In this document: positions 45,220 through 56,200 of the stretch, piece by piece
Position numbering within the stretch: the first letter of the stretch is position 1
How the letters are laid out: each line of letters begins with the position of its first letter
Assembly (NCBI RefSeq): GCF_943734655.1
Contig: NC_071355.1
Span: 236,372,027 to 236,436,026 of the forward strand
DNA: 64,000 nucleotides
Source: Sabethes cyaneus
Lineage: Eukaryota > Arthropoda > Insecta > Diptera > Culicidae
Direction: 5' to 3'
Program-made: the position numbers and the translations under genes
The notes under the pieces: generated by a model
What the model was told of the DNA's origin: nothing
Seen by the model: only the letters and a program-made list of their open reading frames with translations
Databases searched by the model: none

Positions 45220-45769
45220 CAGTGGACTCTCGGAAAAGTTAACTCTCTAAAAAGTTAATTGTTCAGAAAAGTTAGCGAATATTAGCTCGCATGCAACACT
45301 CTAAAAAGTTAATTTTTGGCTTAACTTTTCTAAGAGTTTGAATTTATTGGTTGTCTAAAGCGTTTATTCATACAGGAATGTTACGGGCACATAGTTGCTT
45401 CGGGATTTTTGATTACATATTGGAAAAGCGCTCAAATTGAATTTTAAATGCAAAATAAATGAACAGCAGGGAACAAAAAATAAGCGCGAACATTGTCAAA
45501 ACGTTGTCGTAGACTACAAAAAATCAAAAGTAAACTAGTATAACCGACTATTTTAAATTTACTGAAAGGAACTAAGTATTATTTCATAATATCTTGCTCT
45601 CTTTACATTACAACTTTCAGATACTTAAAAATGTGTATCCGAGAATATATTTTTCGCTTTTGTATTTATCATTTTCATAGACTCTTATAGGACTACTCAG
45701 AAAAGTTAATATTTCGGAAAAGTTAATCGACCCATTCCCCAATCGATTGACTTTTCTGAGAGTCCACTG
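45220..45769. mobile_element. Pogo-like MITE (CAGTGGACTCTCGG family)
   Basis: Ends CAGTGGACTCTCGGAAAAGT and the inverted ACTTTTCTGAGAGTCCACTG. The right flank is TA; the left flank is CA, a likely mutation. AAAAAGTTAA-type units repeat at both ends. Noncoding. Confidence 0.72.
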
Positions 45770-46261
45770 TATAACCTTTATGCATGCATTGTTAAATTTG
45801 ATGTGTAGGGTATTCATTTTATTAATCCATAGTTTGTTTCAAATAAATACTGCGTATTTAAAATTGTCAAATGTTGCTACAAAACACGACTGATTTATTA
45901 AATGCATCAATAAGGTATACCATTCAACAACGCTTAGAGGACTATCAAATTGCAGTTTTTGCTTGCTTGCTTATTTCGCAGAAGTGCTCACTGCGGTGCG
46001 ATCACAGCAGAGTTATTCTCCCTCGTTATTCCGCACACTGGTGATTCAAAGCAAGGGAGTGTTTTAAAAGTAGACAATCCAAACTTCAGTGCACATGCGG
46101 GACGTTAGACAGTGGTGTATACGCCATCGCACGCTCTGCTGTCGCTAGGAATGGAAGTGTGTGGTGATTTTTGCGCGCGCCTCTTGCATACACTGAGGGG
46201 AATGCCAAGACTGAATGACATGATAATCTTCACTAATTTTCACGCTTTTTCGCTTTCTAAT

Positions 46262-47560
46262 CATAGTATATTCAGTATTTCTCGTTGAAACGGGGCCACT
46301 ACTAACACGAGGTCTTCAAATATTGGAACTTTTACACGTAGTTGAAAATGGTTTAAAAATGAGAATTACATTTTTAATACCTAGAAATAGTTCGCCAAGG
46401 GGTCTAACAGTTTCAAAAAACGTTGGATTTTTAGCAAACCTTAAAAAATTTCATAAATCTGCAATGAAACAACTAACAAATGGTCCGGTTCTGTAAAGCA
46501 GAAGAACGGGGCTGGAGTAAACAAATTTTTTGCGGCCATCTTGGATTTGGTCGCCATATTAGATTTTATCAACGAATCGCCGTTTTCGCCATGAACCCCC
46601 CAACTGATTTTCATTTTAAGACCACCATTGGAAAACTGAGAAAAAATGTTACGAGAAACTTTCATCCTACAGATGTGCAATGGCATTAACTAAATGGGGC
46701 AATTACATTTCTGTAGTAAGATTTACCATTTTATGAGAATTGTAAACTTTGAAACAGATAATTAATTGTTTCGTTTATTTAATGCCACCGCACATCTAAT
46801 TTGATGAATGTTTCTTGTAGCATTTTTTCCCAGCTTTCTGATGGTGTTCTTAAAATTAAAATCGATTGGGGGAACATGGCGAAAACGGCTATTTTTTGAT
46901 AAAATCCAACGTGGCGGCCAAATCCAAGATGGCTTCCAATTTTTTTTTCACTTCGTTTCTAAGTCCTATCTCTCCTCTTTACAAAGCCGTGCCGTTTGTA
47001 GTTTGTTTCATAGTAAATTTTGGAAATATCACAATAATTATATGAAAATTGTGAACCTTGCTACAGGCCACTGATTGTTTTGTTCAGTAAATGCCATTGC
47101 ACACCTAATTTTATGAATGTTTCTTGTAACATTTTTTCTCAGCTTTCCAATGGTGGTCTTAAAATGAAAATCGGTTGAAGAGTTCATAGTGAAAACGGCG
47201 ATTCATTGATAAAATCCAATATGGCGTAGAAATCCAAGATGGCCGGCAACAAAAATTTTACTCCATTTGAAAACCCTGTTCTTATTCTTTTCTAAACCGG
47301 GCCATTTATTAGTTGTTTCATGGCAAATTTATGAAATTATGAAATTATGAAATCACATGATATAAATGTCAAGGTTTGCTAAAAATTCAACTGTTTTTGA
47401 AACTGTTAGGCACCTTGGTGTACAAGAGGTCCACTGTTTCTAGGTGTAATTCTCATTTTTCAATCATTTTCAAACAACTAAGTACAAAAGTTCCAGTATT
47501 TGAAGACCTCGTGTTAGTAGTGGCTCCGTTTCAACGAGAATTACTCAGTAATATTTATAT
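46262..47560. repeat. Foldback element with ~430-base arms
   Basis: Arm 46262-46690 (GTTGAAACGGGGCCACTACT ... ) is the diverged reverse complement of 47100-47560. Between them is a third partial unit (46800-47075). All carry AAATCCAAGATGGC-type text. Further units lie at 48520-48890 and 49345-49770. No protein is encoded. Confidence 0.75.
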
Positions 47561-47760
47561 ATTTATTCTCCCTACATTTTAACAATTCCTAATCTGATTT
47601 CTGTAGTGCGATAGAACTTCAAAATCAAGCGTATAAGATTGTTCCTTATAATCAAGTAGCTGCTCTTTTTATGCGATAAATAAAAACTGCTGAATATTTA
47701 AGCCTTCAGAAGGAGTCAAGTGGTCAAATACCCCAACAAAAAGAGCCTTCAAAAGAGATG

Positions 47761-47821
47761 AAAAAATGACTAATGTCCGTAGAAATTTTGTTGTTTTTTC
47801 TACGGACATTAGTCATTTTTT
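47761..47821. repeat. Perfect 25-base inverted repeat, 11-base loop
   Basis: AAAAAATGACTAATGTCCGT continuing AGAAA (47761-47785) is perfectly complementary to 47797-47821. It lies at the start of the GACGACTTT minisatellite tract. Confidence 0.9.
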
Positions 47822-47829
47822 CAGACGAC

Positions 47830-49235
47830 GACAAGACAGTGTAAAGATGACAACAATGTGATGGAAAGATAATAAAAAGTCAACCAAAAAAGATAAAAAT
47901 ACGAGGGAAATAACGTAAAAATACGATGAAAAGATGACGCAAGGACACCAAAACCGTGATAAAAAACACGACGAAAAGAGTGAAAAAGACAATAAACAGG
48001 ACGAAAGATGTTGAAATAAAAAAAGAAGATTAAACGTAAAAAAAAAATCGTAAAATTTTTTACGACTTTTCAATGATATTGACAATTTTACGTCGACTTT
48101 TTGATTGATAATCGACTAGTTGACGACTTTTTTAACGACTTTTTGGCAACTTTCTATTGGGTTTTTGACGCTGTTGAGTTTGATGACTTTCTGACGACTT
48201 TTTGACGACTTTCAATGACTTTCCGACGACTTTTTGTCGACTCTCTAACGACTTGAGAACGTTTTAAAGACTTTTCGACTGCTTTCCGGCGATTTTCTGT
48301 TGACTTTTTGACGAATTTTTGCTGTTTTTCTAGCAACTTTTTGTCGACTTTATGGCGCCTTTCTTTGGCTCTTACGTTTTTTTCTTACAATTTTTCGACA
48401 AATGTTTTCTGAGGACTTTCTAACGAAATTATGAGGACTTTTTGATGACTTTTTAATGAATTTGTGATGGCTTCTGACAATTTTCTAACGCTACGTAACG
48501 AACGTTACATTCATAAAATTAGGTATGCAATGGCATTAACTAAATAAAAGGATTAATTCTCTGTAGCAAGATATTCCATTATATGAGATTTATAAACCTT
48601 GATACAGATAATAAATTGTTTCGTTTATTTAATGCCACCACACATGTAACTTGATTAATGTTCCTTATAGCATTTTTTCTCAGCTTTCCCATGGTGGTCT
48701 TAAAATTAAAATCGGTTGGAGGTATCATGGCGAAAACGGCGATTTTTTGATAAAATCCAACATGGCGGCCAAATCCAAGATGGCCGTCGATTTTTTTTTC
48801 ACTTCGTTTATAAACCCTATCTCGCCTTTTTACAAAACCGTGTCGTTTGTAGTTTGTTTCATAGCAAATTTTGGAAATATCGTAACGTTGTAACGATTTT
48901 CTAACTTTCTGACAAATTTTTGACGAATTTCACTCTTTGTGACGGCTTTTCAACGATTTTTAATAATTAGTTTTTGCCGACTTTTTTATGAGTTTTAAAC
49001 GCCTCCATTTTCGACAATTTTCTATGAGTTTCTGATGAGTTTCTGACGACTTTCTGCAGACTTTTCGTCGACTTTCCGACGATTGGTTCACGTCTAACTG
49101 ACCAATTTTTGACGACTTTTTGAAGATTTTGTAACGTTTATCTTACGGCTTTTTGTCGACTTTCGGATGATTTTTGATGATTAATTGATAACTTTTTCTC
49201 TACTTTTTGACAAGTTTCTGCCGATTTTCATACCT
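47830..49235. repeat. GACGACTTT minisatellite, split by a repeat unit
   Basis: Degenerate TTTTTGACGACTTTCTGACG units run from about 48060 to 48500 and 48895 to 49235, with related AAAGACGATGAAAAG text at 47830-48050 in the opposite sense. The block 48520-48890 is a copy of the foldback unit inserted in the tract. Confidence 0.65.
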
Positions 49236-49344
49236 CTCACGGAGGTCTCGGAAGTTTGATTAAATTTGGCCTCTTTTTCAATTTTAAATGAAATTATAAC
49301 CCTTTCTTCGGTTATGAAAACTTAGATGGTAAAACTACGAATTT

Positions 49345-49770
49345 TTTCTTGTAGAATTTTTCTCAGCTTTCCAATGGTGGTCTTAAAATGAAAATCGGTT
49401 GGGGGGCTCATGTTGAAAACGACGATTGTTTGATAAAATTCAATATGGCGACCAAATCCAAGATGACCGCCAAAAATAATTTTACTTCACTTGAAAGCCC
49501 TGTTCTTCTCCTTTACAGAACCGGGTTATTTGTTAGCTGTTTAATGGCAAATTTATGAAATATCACATGATATAGATCTCAAGGTTTGCTCAAAATTCAT
49601 CTTTTTTTGAACCTGTTAGACCCCTTTGTACACGAGGGGTTCACTATTTCGAGGTATCAAAAGTGTAATTCTTATTTTTTAACAATTTTCAACGAATTAA
49701 GCGCAAAAGTTCCAATATTTGAAGACCTCGTGTCAGTAGTGGCCCCGTTTCAGCGATAATTACTCCGTCA
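49345..49770. repeat. Foldback unit, distal copy
   Basis: Matches the right arm 47100-47560, ending GTAGTGGCCCCGTTTCAGCG. Together with 46262-46690 it could define the ends of a larger composite. Confidence 0.7.
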
Positions 49771-49894
49771 TCTATACACCGTTATTTTTTGTTTGGGATC
49801 TTTCGATCCATTTTGCACAGTAATTTTGAATAGTGCCCACGAAAACGAATTTTCGAACAACTGAAAATGTTACACTTTTACACTTAAACTTTTA

Positions 49895-50430
49895 ATTTCC
49901 TCCGTTCTAAATTTAAATTTACGTCCTGATTTCTTACGTCCAAAATTTGAATTAACATTCTCTCTTTTTACGTCCTAAATTTGAATTACCGTCGTCTCTC
50001 TTTACGTCCAAAGTTTGAATTAACGTTCTCTCTGATTACAACCGAAATTTAAATTACCGTCGTTTCTTTTTACATCCAAAGTTTGAATTAACGTTTTCTC
50101 TTTTTCCGTCTGAAATTTAAATTACCATCCTCTTTTTTTACGACCAGAATTTGAATTAACGATCACTTTTTCCAGAACGATTTTTTTACGTACCCCAATA
50201 ATGAACGTAAAACTGAACTCTCGTTTTACAATCAAGTCACTTTTTACGCGAAGGATACGTTCCGCATAAATCAGAACCCAGTAAATGCCGGAATTCGCCG
50301 AAAACCTTGTGAATTCCGTAGACTTGTAGAGCACATCCGCGTAAATTCCGAAATTCGCGTGAAAAAAACGCGTAAATTACAAAATTGACGTGAAAATTGT
50401 CGCGTATACAAAAACCGCGTAAAGAGCGAC
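49895..50430. repeat. Minisatellite, unit about 38 bases
   Basis: Units built on TTTACGTCCAAAATTTGAAT followed by TAACGTTCTCTC repeat six to seven times to about 50180. It then changes into CGCGTAAATTCCGAA-type repeats to 50430. Confidence 0.65.
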
Positions 50431-51007
50431 TTTAGTGTATATCAAATTATTTCAAAATAAAATTTGACAAACTGCTAAAACGCTCCTGGTGCTCTAATTA
50501 TTAGCAAGCAGACTGCATTAAATGCATTCTTTTATAAAGTATTTTCTCTTTTTGGTCTTAAAATCGCTTTTAAAACACGAAAATGGTGACGAAATATTAA
50601 AATTCAACGTCCGTCAACAATACAAGTTTAATAGATATTGCAAAAGTTATGAGAACTACCTTCTACCAACCAGGTACTTCATGTTGGTAAAGTTTGTCTG
50701 CTTATTGTAAAAGTCTCTTTTAATTCTTTGAAAGAATTGATGTTTTGCCTATTACTACTCAAAAATTGCAGCTGTTAATGTCAGTCAAATACTTTCATCT
50801 CTTAACATAATTCATACACATTGAAATTTGCATAATTATTTCCGATTTATTGATCTCCTAAAGACCTAAAAACAAGCGCTCCACATCATTTTCCACCAAA
50901 ACGACATTAAGCCAAGGAACCGATTTCAAAAACACTTTCTAGTTTTCTGAAATCGGGTGGATCGGGATGGATTGTCAATCGCGAGATAAGGTCAAGATTT
51001 CTCCACT
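50431..51007. other. Downstream flank of the SLC6 gene
   Basis: No gene or recognised repeat. It contains the likely 3' UTR of the transporter on the minus strand; no single poly(A) signal stands out. Confidence 0.4.
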
Positions 51008-53067
51008 CTACGGTCTGCAGTTCATTTCGATGTGACTCTTCCACAGAGTTCTTTCCAACTCATCCGCCGGTCCCCAATCTTTAGCTTTTAAGTTGTGCTT
51101 CACTCTCTGCAATGTAAAAAGTGGTAAATCGTGACGTGAAAAATTAAAAACAACAGTCTAAACGTACTTCCAGAAAAGACCCTTTCGATCGGATCAGTTT
51201 ATAAACGGCAACACTTGGTATCCACAGCATCGATGCCAAACAACTGCCCCATCCTAATGCGATGGCCCACCGAGGATAGGAAACTCCGTTGTAGGTTATT
51301 TCCGTGTTGTAGATAATGGTCGTTAGGAAGATGAACTGAAATTTGATAATTCTTTAGAAGATAAAATTGAACTTCAGAAATCTTTGCAAACCGTTAAAAT
51401 AACAGGATTTATAAACTTCCAGGATACTATCCAGTACTTCTCCACGGGTCTCTCGATCATGTATTCGATATCACGCACATAGTTGTGGACACCGTAAATC
51501 CACCCTATGGCCACTATTTCTACGATACAAACCAAAATTACCGAAATTGAGGACGAGTACCAATCGAATAACTGCAGCAGGTACATTCCCCCCTATAAAA
51601 AGGCTTAAAATCGTTAGGTTTTCGAATACGCCAAAGTTCAAGCTTACTTGCGTCGCACAAGAGATCGACAGCAGAAACATTATGAAGCAGGTGCCAAGCG
51701 TGATCCAGCGCTTTCGTTTTCTGCACCGTGGATAAACATCCATTACCGATGAAATGATGGCCTCTATTTGAACGAACTAAAAGTAGATACTTAAAGTGGT
51801 AAAAGCTATTTTGAAATTTGTTTGTAGAACAAACCTGGCTATCGACGCCCAACAGAAATAGCATAACGAAAAACAAGCAAGCCCAAAACTGCGGAAAAGG
51901 CAGCATTCCGATAGCCTCCGGGTAGGTCACAAACGCCAGACCTGGTCCTCCAGTGGCGACCGTTGATACCGGCAAACCCGTTTGATCTGAAAATGTTTTC
52001 TTTACTAAAATGAAGCAACAGCATTGTTTGATTTGACTTACGTGACATATACCCTAGCACCGAGAAGACAACGAATCCAGCAAAGATGCTGGTCGAGCAA
52101 TTAACGATCGGAATAAGTACGGCGTCGAATTTGGTATTGTTTCTGAACTTATTATAGCTCGCCATATTAACGATTCCACCCCAGCCGGGTCCGAGCGAGA
52201 AGAAAATCTGCACCGCCGCATCGGCCCATACCTTCAGGTTGGTCAGCTCACTCCAGTTGGGCATGATGTAGAACCGAATTCCGTCCATCGCCCCGGGCAG
52301 GGTGATCCCGCGAACGAAAAGGACGGCCAAAATCACAAACGGAAAGGTGGCGGTGAAGTAGACGACCTTCCCGACCGACTGCACTCCGTTAATGATGCAG
52401 CAATAGATCACCACCCAAGCGATCACGTCACAAACCAGCAGGTGCCATACGATGCCGCCCGGCGTGCCGATACCGTCCGAGATGTGCAGGATTTCATTGC
52501 TGTTTGATAACATTACCGTAAATCTTTTAATAGTTTTAATTTTTGGACACTTAACTGGAAAAACTCATCCGCTGGAGTGCGCATCCTCTGTGACGGTTCG
52601 AGCAAACTATTGTTCATCAGCAGCTGCACTGCACCACCAGTCCCGTTCAGTTCCAGACATCTCGGTGTATTCCAAGCGTTCCGGCAATTTTCCCACGGTA
52701 ATTGAGCTCCAGCAGATTTCCAAAGAAACAAAATCGGATAGGCAATGATCACATTATAATAGGAAGAACAGATAAAATTAATTATAACGATCGTTATTCC
52801 CGCACCCTTCAGCAGTGGAACCAGTTTAAACACCGTCACACACCCGGTACCGGTGAACTGTCCCAAACAAACTTCCAAAAAGAACAACGGAATGCCGCAG
52901 AGAAACAACATCAACAGATAGGGCACGAGGAAGGCACCACCACCATTACGATAGCAAAGATACGGAAACCGCCAGACATTACCGAGCCCGATTGCATAAC
53001 CCATACAGGACAGTATGAACTCCGTTTTGGAAGCCCAACTTCCTCGCGCTTTCACACTTGACGACAT
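51008..53067 (-). CDS. SLC6-family sodium/chloride-dependent transporter
   Basis: Seven minus-strand exons: 52556-53067, 52042-52499, 51835-51986, 51648-51776, 51392-51592, 51168-51335 and 51008-51106, with GT-AG introns of 55-61 bases. They sum to 1719 bases in frame, or 572 residues. TM1 carries AIGLGNVWRFPYLCYRNGGG, the Na+/substrate-binding signature. Gly replaces the Asp of monoamine carriers, pointing to amino-acid or GABA/glycine-type substrates. TM6 has FFSLGPGWGG and then ASYNKF. The TM3-4 loop has two Cys and an NGT glycosylation site. Later helices include FVQIEAIISSVMD and MYLLQLFDWYSSSISVILVC. Plasma-membrane symporter by family; the substrate cannot be assigned. The first intron (52500-52555) hides a frame change. 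Confidence 0.92.
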
Positions 53068-53215
53068 GTTTCTCGCTCAAACCGAAGACACAAACTGCCA
53101 ACCCGACGACAAATCCGTGCGTTAGCGATTCACTTTAGCTACTCAATTGGATAATTCGTTCGGGAATGATACTCAACTAGAAGCATGTACGCGTCCTGCA
53201 TTTCACTTACATACA

Positions 53216-53221
53216 TTTATT
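53216..53221 (-). terminator. Poly(A) signal of the fatty acid synthase gene
   Basis: Minus-strand AATAAA 43 bases after the FAS stop. Only about 150 bases remain to the SLC6 start codon at 53067, so the SLC6 promoter must lie within or beside the FAS 3' end. Confidence 0.65.
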
Positions 53222-53263
53222 TGACGTTACGCTACGCATAAGTACACCAATTGCTTAGCATGA

Positions 53264-56200
53264 CTACAGAATAAAGCTATTTATAATCTCCACAAGCTCG
53301 GGATTTTCCACCATTGACATGTGGCTGCCTTCGATCGTTCGCACCGCCACCGGTCCACTCGTGTATTCGGACAATCCGTAATCATTCTCGATGTCCAAAT
53401 AGGAAGCCGCACTCGGTCGTATCAGCGTTATCGGCACGTTCAACGGCCGGCCAGCATCCAAATTGAGTAGTGCTGCCATACGAATCCGTTTGTACAAAGC
53501 TTTCGTCATTTTTCGGGTGTACTCGGCTGAGTACACGGTTTGACCTTTAGCCAGTTCAATCAACTTCTCCGTTTGCTCCTCGAACGTCGGTGCCTTCATA
53601 ATCGAAAGAAGCTTCTCGACGGATTCGTTTGGCAGCGCGAACGAAACAATAAGCGCCATAAGTTTTTTCTGGATTTTCTCCGGCGTGTCGCCCATCTGTT
53701 GGAGGGACAGGAATTTCATGAACTTTGGGGCACCATCCAGCAGCAGAAGTTTACCGCTCATTTTTCGCGCTTGTAAACGCTTAACGATCTCTATCGCGAT
53801 CAGCGATCCGAAGGAGTAGCCCACGATCGTGTAGTTATCGTACTTGTTGAATAACGTGCTACACAACTCCTCAATCACACAATCCACAATCTCCGAAACA
53901 CTATCGCATTCGTAGGTACTTAAAACTTGTAACAACAACACCGGGGCTTTAATCTTGGCTGCTAGCATGTGCCACACATTTAACGCAACTCCTTCGAGAC
54001 CCGGGATTACTAGCACCGGTCGTCCGGTCTCACTAGCCGACGGTAGTCGGAGAAGGGTTTGATCACTGTTTTCTTCCGTACCCAAATTTCTTATCAAAAC
54101 CTCAACGCCATCTGCTGGTTCATTTTCAGCTTTTTCGTCCTTCCCGCCTCCATCCAACTCCGCTTGCTTCTTCTTTTCATCCAATTTCACCAGCTTAGAG
54201 AACGTCAACGTACGCAGGTCTTGCGGCGACAAGACCAGATCAAAGTCTCGCTCGAGAACTTGCTTGATCTCAACCGCCATCAGCGAATCCATTCCGATAT
54301 CCGCCAGGGTGCTTTCCATCGAAACGGACTTCAACTCCCGAATATTCATAATATTCATCACAGCTTCGATGATGTTCTTCGAACCTCCTCCAGACCGCTT
54401 TTCCGCTACCACCATACTAGCCACGATCGGTTCCTCGCAAGTCAACAGTCGATCCAACTCCTGCAAACACGAGCTAATCCGCTGCTGTAGTGTTCCACCA
54501 ATCTCCATGTCCACCTTATCTTCCACCATGTCGGCCACTAGGCCAACCTCTCCTACAGCACCCCACTGGATAGCCTTCGCTGGCAGACCCTCGGCCCATC
54601 GCCGCTCAATGATTCGCTCCATGATGGAATTCGCCATACCATAATTACTCTGTCCAGCATTTCCTCGACCGCACGAAACACTGGAAAACACCACAAACCG
54701 TTTCAACTGTGGACAACACTCGCGGCTAGCAACATCCAGATGCTCGGTAGCGTGTGCTTTTGGACCAAGGCACTCGTAGAACTTTTCCGTCGTCTGATTT
54801 TCCAGTATACCATCCCGTAGCTGCACCGCAAGGTTGTATATTGCCGTGACTATTCCCAACTTGTTAGCTTCTCGCAGCAGCGAGTAACATCCTTCCCGGG
54901 TGGTGATGTCTTCAGTACTAATCGCCAACCGGACTCCGTAACTTTCCCATAATCTGTAAAAAAATCTAGTCGGTTATTTGTTCACCACCGCAAGTAAATA
55001 AAACAGTCCTACTTTATACGGCACTCCTGATACGGTTTGGTAATCCCCCTACCGGAGCTCAGCACCAGCCTTCGGCAACCTCGAAGAATTAACCAATCGG
55101 CAAGCTCCAGTCCGAACCCACCAAGTCCACCGATCAGCACCTGGACATGTTCCGGATTGCAGTACACCCTCGGAACGTAGGTTATCGGCAGCGTTTCCCG
55201 GTCGGTTTCGTTGCTGCGCAACCTCAGCAGTACCTTGCCGATGTGTTTTCCGGAAGCTAGATAGCGGAATGCCTGCTCCAGATCGCCCGCATCGTACACG
55301 GTGGCATTCAACGGTTTGACCACGCCCGAGCGGAAGAATTTATCCAGCCGACTGTGGAGCTGTCGAAAACGAGCGGTAATAGCATGAGTAAACGCTCAAC
55401 ATTTCATTCAATTACGTTAAGAGTACACAGTATCGCAGTAGGCATTTGTTTTCAGGATTAGTTTATTTGTTTACAATCTGACGTCACCAGAATTCCGGTA
55501 TAGGTTATAGCAAAATTGGGAGACAATCCGTGGGTGTTTCACAACCGAGGACAATAGCCTACTTCAAATCCACGAAGTGTGATGTCCTGAAACTGTTTGA
55601 AGAATGTCTGACCATGGACAGAAAATCCAATAGTGGTAGAAAAGAACCTAAAACTCGAAAATGGTAGCGCACTTCAGACTGAACCCGAAGATTTTCCACG
55701 AGGCACAAGTTGTACCGGACCGTAATATCAATCAGCAATTGGAGGTGAATAAACACTCAGAGAGTTTTTACCAGACTTTGCGGACAAAATACGATTGCTT
55801 CAGTATGGCTGACTAGCAATAGCCCGCATAGGTCGCCTCGCATCTGATTGAGAGGGAATCGGTGGTACTCAACCAAATTTTCTTTAACTTCTATAACATT
55901 CATTCCAGCGGTTAAGCATTCTTCCATCGTATTCCACATGAAAATATTTCTTTTATGTTGAGAAAAAATCAATTTTATCTCGGCAGTTTCCTGATTTAAA
56001 CTATACATCACCGGACAAAAACTGTTAAAAACAACCACGTACCACGCATAAAAACCATATCTTTGGAATACGTTAAAAAATGTCTTTCCCGAGATTAGGC
56101 CCAGCCAATCAACATTTGAAGATATCACGATTGCTTACGATACCATTGCTGTAGCAAAAAATGCACACCGTGTAGTGGTACAACGACAATGGCGTCAACG

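Larger units (their letters stand above)
42690..46250. repeat. Region with related inverted ends
   Basis: ATGACATCAGTCTTGGCAT (near 42769) and its diverged reverse complement at 46205-46235, plus related CACTG/GCAGAG-rich text at 43160-43260 and 45970-46030, suggest an old 3.5-kb inverted-repeat element. Its middle holds younger MITEs. No coding frame is convincing. Confidence 0.4.
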
